64,000 nt of DNA from Vreelandella zhanjiangensis DSM 21076 (GTDB taxonomy: Bacteria; Pseudomonadota; Gammaproteobacteria; Pseudomonadales; Halomonadaceae), in the NCBI RefSeq assembly GCF_000377665.1, contig NZ_KB898652.1, positions 186,001 to 250,000 of the forward strand, in the 5' to 3' direction. A program made the position numbers and the translations under genes. The notes below the pieces were generated by a model, which was given only the letters and a program-made list of their open reading frames with translations, was not told the origin of the DNA and made no database searches. This document shows positions 27,447 to 35,623 of the stretch, piece after piece (position 1 is the stretch's first letter; each line of letters starts with the position of its first letter).

Positions 27447-28272
27447 GACTGCTTGGACCTTTCTCAAGCGTCTGCCACTCTTGGCCAAGCACGTTTAAAG
27501 CAGGCCACAGTTCCCGCTTGGCCTGTGGACTTTGGATCAACCCGGCAAGCGACGGCCCCTGCCATATCGGCAGTGCCAGCGTTTGGCTGTGCATCTGCTG
27601 AACGTTAAGCACCTGTAAGATCTCGTCGGCCGGTGGCGTCTCATGCTCGCCCCACCACAGCACACGCTCAAGCTTCCAGCCCTTCCGGCTTGCGCTACCC
27701 GCGATAAACGCTGAAAGCCCCTCGCGGGCTTCTTCAAGTGGCTCTGCGACTTCAAAAACGTTGGCCATGGGCGGCCATTCAAACAGCATGATGCTAGGCA
27801 GTTCGCCCTGCTGAATGCTGGCAGCCTGCAAGATATTGCTTAGCAGCTGCTGCTCTTTAGGCGTGATATTGCCGGGGTGCAAACTCAGCCAGCGCTGGCC
27901 AATACACATGCAGGAAAGCGCAAAGCGCAGGGGCTTGGCAGAGGCTGCGGGTGTCGGCTTGGGCGCAGGCGATACTGCTTCTTTAACGGGCGGCTCAGCG
28001 ACCGGCGGGGCCTGCCCAAGCAGGGCCCGCACTGACAAAGGCGAAGCCTCAGGCGATGGTGTGCTTACCTCAGCCGGTTTGGCTTCTTTGCGCGGCGGCG
28101 GTGCATCATCAAGCACCGCTTGCAGGCGATCACGCGGAGGTGTTTTTTCTGGTGGCGTATCGTCCCACTCGCAGGCTTCGGTCGGCAGCGCATTCGGCAG
28201 CTGATAGCGCGACGCCCAGGCGGTAATGCCCATGGCGTCGAGGTAGTAACGGCGGACAACTTCTGGTGTCAC
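27439..28272 (-). CDS. holD: HolD-like protein, probable cryptic psi subunit of DNA polymerase III
   Basis: 277 residues. The N-terminus RRYYLDAMGITAWASRYQLP resembles the start of HolD (psi), where a short peptide with LGI-x-x-W and R..LP/PGAL binds the clamp loader. A Pro/Ala/Lys-rich linker (about 38-112) is followed by a globular domain ending ELWPALNVLGQEWQ, like the psi C-terminus with its ALWQ segment. Psi bridges the gamma/tau clamp loader to chi, which binds SSB. The gene is directly before rimI, as holD is in Escherichia coli, and it overlaps both rimI and bolA. To my knowledge a divergent, Pro-rich psi was found at the same place in Pseudomonas. Sequence similarity is weak, so the call rests on the N-terminal motif plus position. 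Confidence 0.65.
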   Translation of the reverse strand: MTPEVVRRYYLDAMGITAWASRYQLPNALPTEACEWDDTPPEKTPPRDRLQAVLDDAPPPRKEAKPAEVSTPSPEASPLSVRALLGQAPPVAEPPVKEAVSPAPKPTPAASAKPLRFALSCMCIGQRWLSLHPGNITPKEQQLLSNILQAASIQQGELPSIMLFEWPPMANVFEVAEPLEEAREGLSAFIAGSASRKGWKLERVLWWGEHETPPADEILQVLNVQQMHSQTLALPIWQGPSLAGLIQSPQAKRELWPALNVLGQEWQTLEKGPSSRD

Positions 28273-28577
28273 TGGCCGCCGCCACGACAGTTGGGTGAAT
28301 CAGGACGCTCACCGCCCCGCGCCTGCCATTCAAGCGGCGTATATAGGTGTAGCGCCAGCGCGTGGACCGGTCCGGACAGTTCGTCGGCCAGCAGCGCGTA
28401 GATTTTCTGGTGGCGCTTCACCGGCATTAAGCCGTCGAAAATATCGCTTACCAGCGTCACCTTAAAATGGGTTTCGGAGTTGGCGGGCACGTTATGCATG
28501 TGGCTTTCGTTTTCCACACGCACTGCTTCAGGCGCTAACGCCGCTAACTTCTGCTCGATCTGTGCTTGCACCGTCAT
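28269..28577 (-). CDS. bolA: BolA family protein
   Basis: 102 residues. The motif SHMHNVPANSETHFKVTLVS followed by H-Q-K-IYALLADEL and VHALALHLYTPLEW is the BolA signature with the conserved His residues that coordinate a shared [2Fe-2S] cluster with monothiol glutaredoxins. It is BolA-like rather than IbaG-like in length and C-terminus. It overlaps the HolD-like gene by 4 bases. Confidence 0.92.
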   Translation of the reverse strand: MTVQAQIEQKLAALAPEAVRVENESHMHNVPANSETHFKVTLVSDIFDGLMPVKRHQKIYALLADELSGPVHALALHLYTPLEWQARGGERPDSPNCRGGGQ

Positions 28578-28617
28578 GCATGCTCTCCTCGGTATTCAAC
28601 ATTTTTATTGTACGCGC

Positions 28618-30021
28618 TTACTGGCTGCCAGACGACGTCCGCCGCTCAACAAGTGCACGCCGGGCGACAGAAATTCTTGAAAGGCTTGCCAGCAGCGCCA
28701 GAAACGACGTAGCGGCTCCCAGCCACAGGGTTACTTGAACGGCCAAGCCAAGCGCCAGAGCGGCGCCCACCATGGCGACTCCCAGCGACTGACCCACCGT
28801 GCGGATAGTACTCATGACGCCCGATACGTTAGCGCTACGCTCAGGGGGCAGACTGCCCATCATTTCGCGATTATTGGGCGGCTGAAACAGGCCAAAACCG
28901 ATTCCGCACAGCGCTGTGCGCCAAAGGCTTTCCGCCACGCCCATGGTTTCATCCACCAGCGCCAGCGCGATTAATCCAGCAATCAACAGTCCAAGCCCGG
29001 CGCTTGAAAGCACGCTTGGGTTAATGCGATCGGCAAGCCGGCCCGCCAGTGGGCCCACCACCATAATGGCGAGGGGCCATGGGGTAAACAGCCAGGCGGT
29101 TTCCAGCGGCGTAAAGCCCATTTGCTCCTGATAGAAAAACGATAGCGCTACAAACGTCAGCCCCTGACCAATAAACGCAAGCCCTGACGCGGATACTGCA
29201 AGGGTGAAGCGCTTTTCAGCAAACACGCTAAGCGGCAGCAGCGGATATGGCGCGCGGCGCTGACGGGCAATAAAACCTGCAAAGCTTGCTACCGCCAACA
29301 GCGCCCAGGCACCCACTTGCCAGAAAGGCGCCGCGTGCCCCACGGCATCCATGGCCAAAAAGAAGCTTGCCAGCATCAGCATGGAAAGCAGCGCACCCAA
29401 AAAATCGAAGCCGCCCTGGCGAGGCTTGTCCTTTGGCAGGGCCCGGTTCGCCAACCATAGCGAACATAACCCCAAGGGTAGATTGAGCGCAAACAGCCAC
29501 GGCCAATCGGCAAACGATAGAATTACCCCGCTGAGCGTAGGCCCTGCGGCATAGCCACCCGCCACGACCAGCGCGCTTAACCCCAAGGCGCTGCCCAGCA
29601 GACGCGAGGGAAAGATAGCCCGATAAAGCGCAGGGCCAATCGAGAGCGTGGCGGCAGCGCCCAGGCCCTGCAAAGCGCGAAACACCAGCAGCGCTTCCAG
29701 ATTGCGGGAAAGCGCGGCACCCAGCGCGCCCAGCATGAAGGTGGTCAATCCAAATAGGTAAATATGTCTGCGGGTGACCAGTTCACTGATCCCGGCAAAT
29801 ACCAGCAAAAACGCCGCGCACACCACCTGAAACATATTGGTGATCCATACCGCACGCGACGCCGATGCGTTTAGATCCGCGGCAATAGTAGGCAGAGCAA
29901 GGTTGATCATGGTGGTATCCACCACCGCCATCAGCGTACCGGTAATCAATGCCAGCACCGCTAACGCACGTTCAGGCCCGGGCAGGCCGTCGTCTCCAGG
30001 ACGGGTTTCAAACAGTCGCAT
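28618..30021 (-). CDS. MFS drug transporter, DHA2 (EmrB/QacA) type
   Basis: 467 residues with about 14 predicted membrane helices. The first helix has LMAVVDTTMINLALPTIAAD, the DHA2 signature, and GYAAGPTLSGVI matches the motif C of antiporters. Helix 5 region reads LGSALGLSALVVAGGYAAGP. These transporters export drugs, dyes or biocides in exchange for protons. No regulator or membrane-fusion gene is adjacent, so the substrate cannot be told. A strong palindrome lies just upstream. Confidence 0.82.
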   Translation of the reverse strand: MRLFETRPGDDGLPGPERALAVLALITGTLMAVVDTTMINLALPTIAADLNASASRAVWITNMFQVVCAAFLLVFAGISELVTRRHIYLFGLTTFMLGALGAALSRNLEALLVFRALQGLGAAATLSIGPALYRAIFPSRLLGSALGLSALVVAGGYAAGPTLSGVILSFADWPWLFALNLPLGLCSLWLANRALPKDKPRQGGFDFLGALLSMLMLASFFLAMDAVGHAAPFWQVGAWALLAVASFAGFIARQRRAPYPLLPLSVFAEKRFTLAVSASGLAFIGQGLTFVALSFFYQEQMGFTPLETAWLFTPWPLAIMVVGPLAGRLADRINPSVLSSAGLGLLIAGLIALALVDETMGVAESLWRTALCGIGFGLFQPPNNREMMGSLPPERSANVSGVMSTIRTVGQSLGVAMVGAALALGLAVQVTLWLGAATSFLALLASLSRISVARRALVERRTSSGSQ

Positions 30022-30052
30022 GGGTGGGATGTTCCTAAAACGAAACGACTAA

Positions 30053-30086
30053 CACGTTAAAACCGGCCTAAGCCGGTTTTAACGTG
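30053..30086 (-). terminator. Long hairpin between the acidic hypothetical gene and the MFS gene
   Basis: A perfect 15-bp stem (CACGTTAAAACCGGC on the left arm) with a 4-base loop. Most likely a terminator for the gene upstream; it lies 32 bases before the MFS start and could also act as an operator. Confidence 0.65.
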
Positions 30087-30136
30087 CATGAACGCAGCCG
30101 CCTGAAAGCGGTTACGACATTAGCTAACGCCGTGCG

Positions 30137-30523
30137 TTAATCCTGGTCGTTGTCGAGCAGCAACGCATCATCAACATCAGAAATTTCAAGCGCTGTCTCA
30201 TCATCCAGGTCGATGGCGAGGTAGCTGTGCTCAATGCGCAGAAATTCCTGAAATAGCGCCCAGTTGAGCGTTTCCGGCCACTGACGTTCGTCCTCTTCCC
30301 AAGCACGCAGCTCGGTCTCGAGAATTTCGGCAAAGCGGTCGCGTACAAAGGTTTCAAGCGCTTCCGGGGTATCCATCTCAGGGATAAGATAAACGGTACT
30401 TTCACGTTCGACGTCGTCCAGTGTCAGGTCGTCGTCTCCCATGGTGGGTTCCAGCGCATTGATCCAGTCCACAAAGGGCTGGGTCGGCCTGACGCTCAGA
30501 GCGGAGCGGTTAAGCAGTTTCAT
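30137..30523 (-). CDS. Acidic conserved hypothetical protein
   Basis: 128 residues, no family recognised. Very acidic, ending ISDVDDALLLDNDQD. It is soluble, with several amphipathic helices (TPEALETFVRDRFAEILETE, LNWALFQEFLRIE). ATG 30523 has AGGAGAAT upstream; the frame's earlier start has none. It follows lysS on the same strand (about 63 bases), possibly in one transcript. Confidence 0.72.
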   Translation of the reverse strand: MKLLNRSALSVRPTQPFVDWINALEPTMGDDDLTLDDVERESTVYLIPEMDTPEALETFVRDRFAEILETELRAWEEDERQWPETLNWALFQEFLRIEHSYLAIDLDDETALEISDVDDALLLDNDQD

Positions 30524-30586
30524 GGGATTCTCCTCGCCGTCGAAACGTTGACCATTATGGGCGCTAAAACGCGCCCTTACCAACTT

Positions 30587-32098
30587 TTAGTCTACTTCGG
30601 GGCGCATCGCCGGGAACAGCAGCACATCACGAATGGAGGGACTGTCGGTAAACAGCATCACCAAACGGTCAATACCAATACCTTCACCGGCGGTGGGCGG
30701 CATGCCATATTCCAGGGCACGTACGTAGTCAGCATCGTAGTACATCGCCTCCAGGTCGCCCGCCTCTTTCTCGGCAGCCTGCTCACGGAAGCGCTCGGCC
30801 TGGTCCTCGGCGTCATTCAGCTCCGAGAAACCGTTGGCAATTTCACGCCCGCCGACAAAGAACTCGAAGCGGTCGGTGACAAACGGGTTGGCATCGTTGC
30901 GCCGCGCCAATGGGCTGACTTCGGCCGGGTATTCGGTAATGAAGGTCGGCTGGTCGAGCTTGTGCTCGGCCACTTCTTCAAAAATTTCCGTTTGGACTTT
31001 ACCCAGGCCCCAGCTGTCCTTGACCTTGATGCCCAGTTTCTGGGCCGTTGCGCGCGCCGCCTCCAGGCTATCCAGATCTGCATCGGTAATCCCGTCGCCG
31101 TGATCCAGAATCGACTGCTTGAGCGTCAAACGCTTGAACGGCTGGCCAAAGTCGTAGCTTGCGCCCTGGTATTCAAGCGTTGTGGTGCCCAGCACTTCTT
31201 CGGCCGCGGTACGCAGCATCGCCTCGGTCATGTCCATCAGGTCGTTGTAGTCGGCATACGCCCAGTAGAATTCGACCATGGTGAATTCAGGGTTATGCCG
31301 CGTGGAAAGACCTTCGTTACGGAAGTTGCGGTTGATTTCAAACACCTTCTCGAAACCACCCACCACCAGGCGCTTGAGGTAAAGCTCGGGCGCGATGCGC
31401 AGGTACATGTCCATGCCCAGCGCGTTGTGGTGGGTAACAAACGGGCGCGCCGTGGCACCACCAGGAATCGCCTGGAGCATGGGCGTTTCCACTTCCATAA
31501 AGCCACGCGTTTCAAAGAAACGGCGCATGGAGCTGATCACCGCCGCCCGCGTCTCAAACGCCTTGCGCGACTGCGGGTTCATGATCAGGTCCACGTAACG
31601 CTGACGATAGCGCGCCTCTTGATCCGTCAGGCCGTGGAATTTATCCGGCAGCGGGCGCAGGCTCTTGGTCAGAAGCTGAGCCTCGACCATCATCACGTAC
31701 AGATCGCCCTTGCCGGACTTATGCACCGGGCCGCGGGCCGCCACGATATCACCGATATCCCAGCCCTTGATGTCTTCAAGCACTTCAGCCGGCAGGCCTT
31801 TTTTATCCACGTAAAGCTGGATCTGCCCCGCCACGTCCTGAATAACAATAAACGGGCCGCGCTGGCGCATAACACGCCCCGCCACCGACGCCTGGTGGTC
31901 CAGCGTTTCCAGTTCGGCTTTGTCTTTATCGCCCAACAGGTCTTGCAGCTCGACAGTCAGGCTGTCGCGGCGAAAGTCATTCGGGAAAGCGCTCCTCCCT
32001 TGCTCTGCGGCCAGCTCACGACGCGCGGTGAGCTTGGCGCGACGCTCGGCAATAAGATGATTTTCGTTTTCAGGAGAAGACGCGTCTTGGTTAGCCAT
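30587..32098 (-). CDS. lysS: Lysyl-tRNA synthetase, class II
   Basis: 503 residues. N-terminal OB-fold anticodon domain ([17 protein letters not shown]), class II motif 1 region ([24 protein letters not shown]: FMEVETPML), motif 2 ([20 protein letters not shown]) and motif 3 ([12 protein letters not shown]). It charges tRNA-Lys. It follows prfB by 34 bases; prfB-lysS is a conserved pair. Confidence 0.96.
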   Translation of the reverse strand: MANQDASSPENENHLIAERRAKLTARRELAAEQGRSAFPNDFRRDSLTVELQDLLGDKDKAELETLDHQASVAGRVMRQRGPFIVIQDVAGQIQLYVDKKGLPAEVLEDIKGWDIGDIVAARGPVHKSGKGDLYVMMVEAQLLTKSLRPLPDKFHGLTDQEARYRQRYVDLIMNPQSRKAFETRAAVISSMRRFFETRGFMEVETPMLQAIPGGATARPFVTHHNALGMDMYLRIAPELYLKRLVVGGFEKVFEINRNFRNEGLSTRHNPEFTMVEFYWAYADYNDLMDMTEAMLRTAAEEVLGTTTLEYQGASYDFGQPFKRLTLKQSILDHGDGITDADLDSLEAARATAQKLGIKVKDSWGLGKVQTEIFEEVAEHKLDQPTFITEYPAEVSPLARRNDANPFVTDRFEFFVGGREIANGFSELNDAEDQAERFREQAAEKEAGDLEAMYYDADYVRALEYGMPPTAGEGIGIDRLVMLFTDSPSIRDVLLFPAMRPEVD

Positions 32099-32132
32099 GG
32101 GGCACCCTATTCATGTTCGAACGCTAAAAAGA

Positions 32133-33231
32133 TTACAAACCTTGCTTGAGGCTGGCGACGATAAACTGATCTAAATCACCGTCGAGGACCTTGTCGCAGT
32201 TGCTGGACTGTACGCCGGTGCGCAAATCCTTGATGCGCTGGTCATCAAGCACGTAAGAGCGAATCTGGCTGCCCCAGCCGATATCGGCTTTGGAGTCTTC
32301 TGCCTCCTGCTTTGCGGCATTACGCTTTTGCATTTCATGCTCCCAGAGCTTCGCCTTTAACTGTTTCATGGCAAAGTCACGGTTAGCATGCTGGCTGCGC
32401 TGGTTCTGACACGCCACCACAATACCGGTAGGCTCGTGGGTGATCCGCACCGCCGAATCGGTGGTATTAACGTGCTGGCCGCCCGCGCCGCTTGAGCGGT
32501 AGGTATCAACGCGCAGGTCCGAAGGATTGATCTCAACCTCGAAGCTGTCGTCGACTTCCGGTGACAGGAAAACAGACGCAAACGACGTATGACGGCGGCC
32601 GCCTGAGTCGAACGGGCTTTTACGTACCAGCCGGTGAACCCCGGTTTCAGTGCGCAGCCAGCCAAAGGCGTGGTCACCCTGAACGTGAATAGAGGCCGAC
32701 TTGATACCTGCTACTTCACCGGCGGAAATTTCGGTTATTTCAGCCTTGAACCCGTGACTTTCTGCCCAGCGCAGATACATACGCAGCAAAATATTGGCCC
32801 AGTCCTGAGCTTCCGTACCGCCGGAACCCGACTGAATGTCCAGGTAGGCGTTGTTTTCATCCATCTCGCCGGAAAACATGCGCCGAAACTCAAGCTTTTC
32901 AAGCGCCGCCTGAAGGCCATCAAGCTCTTTGCGCACTTCTTCAACCGTACCTTCGTCGTCTTCCATTTCGGCGAGTTCTAAAAGGTCGCGGCTATCGCCA
33001 AGGCCCTGATCCAGTTCGTCGATAGTGGCAACGATCGCTTCGAGTGAAGAGCGCTCTTTACCCAGCTTTTGCGCATAGGCTGGGTCGTTCCAGACATTCG
33101 GGTCTTCAAGCTCGCGAGAGACTTCTTCTAGCCGATCTTTACGCTCGGCATAGTCAAAGATACCCCCTAAGAACGTCTGTCCGCTCAGACAGGTCCTTGA
33201 TCTGGTTATGTATCGGGTTGGTTTCCAACAT
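32133..33231 (-). CDS. prfB: Peptide chain release factor 2, with programmed +1 frameshift
   Basis: 365 residues after frameshift. Translation starts at ATG 33231 and reads 25 codons to CTT TGA at 33159-33154; shifting +1 past the T continues with GAC at 33155 (D-Y-A-E-R-K-D). RF2 domains: the stop-codon-reading tripeptide SPF in [10 protein letters not shown] and the GGQ in [13 protein letters not shown]. It releases peptides at UGA and UAA and controls its own level through the frameshift. An apparent longer open frame reaching 33431 is only the post-shift frame running upstream and is not coding there. Pairs with lysS. Confidence 0.96.
33153..33171 (-). promoter_or_regulatory. RF2 programmed frameshift site
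   Basis: On the minus strand: CTTAGGGGGTATCTTTGAC. An internal Shine-Dalgarno (AGGGGG) lies three bases before CTT TGA C, the standard RF2 autoregulatory signal. Confidence 0.97.
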
Positions 33232-33396
33232 GGATCGCCCTGGCCTTGGTCAATATGACATGGTTCAAAAGAAAGACGCGCCGCGATGGCGTCTCGGCTG
33301 GATGATTCCAAGCCAGCACCACAGCGGCGAAATTCTGAGAGCGCATTGTAACGAAACCTAGCGCTTCTCGCATCCATCGCCATATACCGCCCATGA

Positions 33397-33422
33397 TTAA
33401 ACCCGGCGTTCGCCGGGTTTAA
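33397..33422 (-). terminator. Terminator of fadL
   Basis: A 26-base perfect palindrome with arms TTAAACCCGGCG/CGCCGGGTTTAA around a 2-base centre, between fadL and prfB. Confidence 0.75.
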
Positions 33423-33453
33423 GGAGGTCATCTTATTAACGCTTAAAGCGCAG

Positions 33454-33480
33454 GTTTAAAAACGATGTTTTAGAAACGAT
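33454..33480 (-). repeat. 13-14-bp tandem duplication across the fadL stop codon
   Basis: GTTTAAAAACGAT (33454-33466) followed by GTTTTAGAAACGAT (33467-33480) on the plus strand; the second copy contains the fadL stop and last codons. Confidence 0.65.
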
Positions 33481-34828
33481 AGGTTAGCTGGGCACCAAAG
33501 CCGTGGGCTTCGTTTTTATAGTCCGCCGCGTAAGTGGCGCCGCCCACCGGCACGCCACCGGTTGCAGGGCTTGCCAGCAGGTCGCTACGCTCTTGCTCAA
33601 GCGAGGTACTACGCTCGGTCAGGTAGGAGTAGGCAAAATCTAGCGTCATATCAGGCGTTGGGCTCCAACCAGCACCCAGGGAGAATATCCGCCGGTCATC
33701 CGAGGGAATACGCACGCTGCGATCTTCGTCGTTGGTAGGTGTGTAATCCAGAGTGACCCCGGCCCGCAGTGCGAGCGTTGGCGTCAGCTGATACTCACCA
33801 CCGGTCGCAAACGCCCAGGCATTGGAGTAGTTCTGAGGCTCTTGGGTAATCGTATCGCCTGCGCCGCCCTGTACCAGAATCTGGTCAAAGTGGCTCCAGC
33901 GCACCCAGGAGGCGCCAAACATCAACTTCAAGCGGTCGGTCATTTGCTGAGTCAGCGAGAAGTTGACCGTTTCAGGCGTGGTGAGATCAAGGCTCGCACT
34001 GTCATCAGCGCGCACCACATTACCTGCCGGGTCGCGGGCAACGAAGGTACCTTCCAGGGTGTAATCGACTTTCGAGCGGTAGGTTAAACCGAAGGTGGTC
34101 TCCGGCACGGGCTGGTAAATCACGCCCAGATTGTAACCCCAGGCTTCGTCTTCGCCCTCTACACGTGAATCGATATCACCGGCGGCGTTGAATCCAGCAC
34201 TGGAAGGCAGCTGACGGCGCAGCTCACCATCCACCTTGTTATAGGTGACGCCAGCACCCACGGCCCACTGATCGTTTAGGCGGTAGGAGACGGTCGGCTG
34301 AGCAGACATGACCGTGACTTCGGTATAGTCGCCAAAATAGCGCCCCTGAAAGCTGTCTTCATATTCGGTTTTGGAGCCGAAAGGGGCGTATACACCAAAC
34401 CCGAAAGCTAATCGGTCAGTCACCGGCTGAGCATAGAAGGCAAACGGCACCAGAGTGCCTGGCACCATATCGCCATCACTACTGCCGGGAATACCGCCAA
34501 CAGGTATCTGCGTTCCCGTCGGCGCACCGCCAGTGGCTACGCCTGAATCCAGGGTGCGGCTCGCTTGGACATTATCAATATCGGTATTAACGTTTAGATA
34601 GGTGCCACCTACCGTTACCTGAGCACGATCGAGAAACGACATACCCGCCGGGTTACCGTACACAATCGTTGCGTCGTTAACATTGGAGCTACGCCCGGCA
34701 TGACCATAGCCCTGGCCACTAACGCTTTGCTCGTTAATCTGATAGCCGCCGGCGTTGGCTGTGCTGGCTGTAAAGACAGCGGCTGAAACCGCAGCTGCTA
34801 GCGTGAGCTTATTAAATTTATTATTCAT
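33470..34828 (-). CDS. fadL: Outer membrane long-chain fatty acid transporter FadL
   Basis: 452 residues. A signal peptide ends ASTANA (about residue 26); the mature protein begins GGYQINEQSVSGQGYGHAGR, the FadL N-terminal hatch motif, with NPAGMSFLDRAQVTVGG after it. The rest shows alternating beta strands and ends in a C-terminal Phe (QLTYRF), as outer membrane barrels do. It imports long-chain fatty acids or other hydrophobic compounds. Single gene with its own promoter region (34829-35194) and terminator. Confidence 0.9.
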   Translation of the reverse strand: MNNKFNKLTLAAAVSAAVFTASTANAGGYQINEQSVSGQGYGHAGRSSNVNDATIVYGNPAGMSFLDRAQVTVGGTYLNVNTDIDNVQASRTLDSGVATGGAPTGTQIPVGGIPGSSDGDMVPGTLVPFAFYAQPVTDRLAFGFGVYAPFGSKTEYEDSFQGRYFGDYTEVTVMSAQPTVSYRLNDQWAVGAGVTYNKVDGELRRQLPSSAGFNAAGDIDSRVEGEDEAWGYNLGVIYQPVPETTFGLTYRSKVDYTLEGTFVARDPAGNVVRADDSASLDLTTPETVNFSLTQQMTDRLKLMFGASWVRWSHFDQILVQGGAGDTITQEPQNYSNAWAFATGGEYQLTPTLALRAGVTLDYTPTNDEDRSVRIPSDDRRIFSLGAGWSPTPDMTLDFAYSYLTERSTSLEQERSDLLASPATGGVPVGGATYAADYKNEAHGFGAQLTYRF

Positions 34829-34911
34829 GGTTAGCCTCTTGTCCCAATGATCCTGCGGATGGATGCATCCGCCTGCGCTTATTTATCTACTTATTTTTTG
34901 GTGACTGGTTT

Positions 34912-34937
34912 TTTTGTAGCTAGGTTTTGTAGCTAGC
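34912..34937. repeat. 13-bp tandem duplication upstream of fadL
   Basis: TTTTGTAGCTAGG followed directly by TTTTGTAGCTAGC. Confidence 0.75.
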
Positions 34938-35107
34938 ATTTTTATACCTCGGTCTTGCCTCTCAGTTTTGGCCTAAAGTGACCTTGGGTTCAAGGGGCAA
35001 ACGAGCGTTTTATTTTGTTTTCTGCTTATACATTAGTCGCACGAGCGTTTTAAATCGTTGTTTTAGTCGTTTTAAGTCTTTTTAAGTAATTACTTCAGCA
35101 CCTCCGC

Positions 35108-35139
35108 TTGACCTATGTGTAACCCACAGGTTTTACACT
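35108..35139 (+). promoter_or_regulatory. MerR-type promoter/operator of the merR-copA operon
   Basis: TTGACC (-35, 35108-35113) and TACACT or TTACAC (-10, about 35133-35139) are separated by an extended 19-20-base spacer, the arrangement activated by MerR-family twisting. The spacer holds the dyad ACCTATG / CACAGGT (35111-35117, 35125-35131). Confidence 0.75.
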
Positions 35140-35194
35140 TATGCTATTCCAAGCGTTTAACCGGGCACGCAATCAATGCCAAGAGGAGTGCGCC

Positions 35195-35623
35195 ATGAAA
35201 GTCAGCGAGCTTGCCAAACACGGCGGTGTTACCGCAGAGACAGTGCGTCATTACACCCGCGAAGGTTTACTTTCCCCAAAGCGCCATCCAGAAAACGGCT
35301 ATCAGCTCTTTTCAAGCACTGACCTTGAGCGACTGCACTTTATTCAGCGGGCACGCAAGCTGGGATTTAGCGTAGCGGAGATACGCGACATTCTCCTGCA
35401 TGCCGACCACGGCGACTCGCCTTGCCCGCTGGTGCGCGATCTGCTTGCCAGCCGCCTGCCGCAGATCCGCGCGCGCATTGCTGAGCTTGAAGCGCTGGCC
35501 CAGCGCATGGAGCAGGCGCTGGAGAGCTGGCAGCACATGCCGGACGGCACGCCGGATGGGCATAGTCTGTGCCGCCTTATTGAAAGCTTCCCCGACGAGC
35601 CATCCACCCAGGAGGCGTTATGA
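35195..35623 (+). CDS. MerR-family metal-responsive regulator of copA
   Basis: 142 residues. The N-terminal winged helix is [20 protein letters not shown] then [17 protein letters not shown]; a dimerisation helix ([20 protein letters not shown]) follows. Potential metal ligands: Cys77 (GDSPCPLV), Cys126 (GHSLCRLI), with His123. The central Cys usual in this family near residue 112-115 is absent (SWQHMPDG). ATG 35195 has GAGGAG upstream. It overlaps copA by 4 bases (ATGA) and is preceded by a MerR-type promoter, so it probably controls its own operon. Copper sensing is inferred from copA; Cys at position 77 is more usual in divalent-metal sensors. Confidence 0.85.
   Translation: MKVSELAKHGGVTAETVRHYTREGLLSPKRHPENGYQLFSSTDLERLHFIQRARKLGFSVAEIRDILLHADHGDSPCPLVRDLLASRLPQIRARIAELEALAQRMEQALESWQHMPDGTPDGHSLCRLIESFPDEPSTQEAL

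Larger units (their letters stand above)
34829..35194. other. Divergent intergenic region fadL / merR-copA
   Basis: About 366 bases. It carries the leftward fadL promoter region, a 13-bp tandem duplication (34912-34937), T-rich stretches, and the MerR-type promoter at 35108-35139. No gene is supported in it; the open frame from 35141 is only an upstream extension of the MerR gene. Confidence 0.6.

Noticed and set aside
28618-30021. MFS pump as a specific named exporter
   Set aside because: DHA2 membership is clear but no partner genes or substrate motifs allow a specific name.
30548-32149. 533-codon open frame on the plus strand across lysS
   Set aside because: It is antisense to lysS, which has full class II synthetase motifs; the translation is His/Arg/Val-rich without family signals and arises from high GC codon bias.
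33232-33431. N-terminal extension of the prfB open frame
   Set aside because: It is the +1 frame upstream of the frameshift site; real translation starts at 33231 in the other frame.
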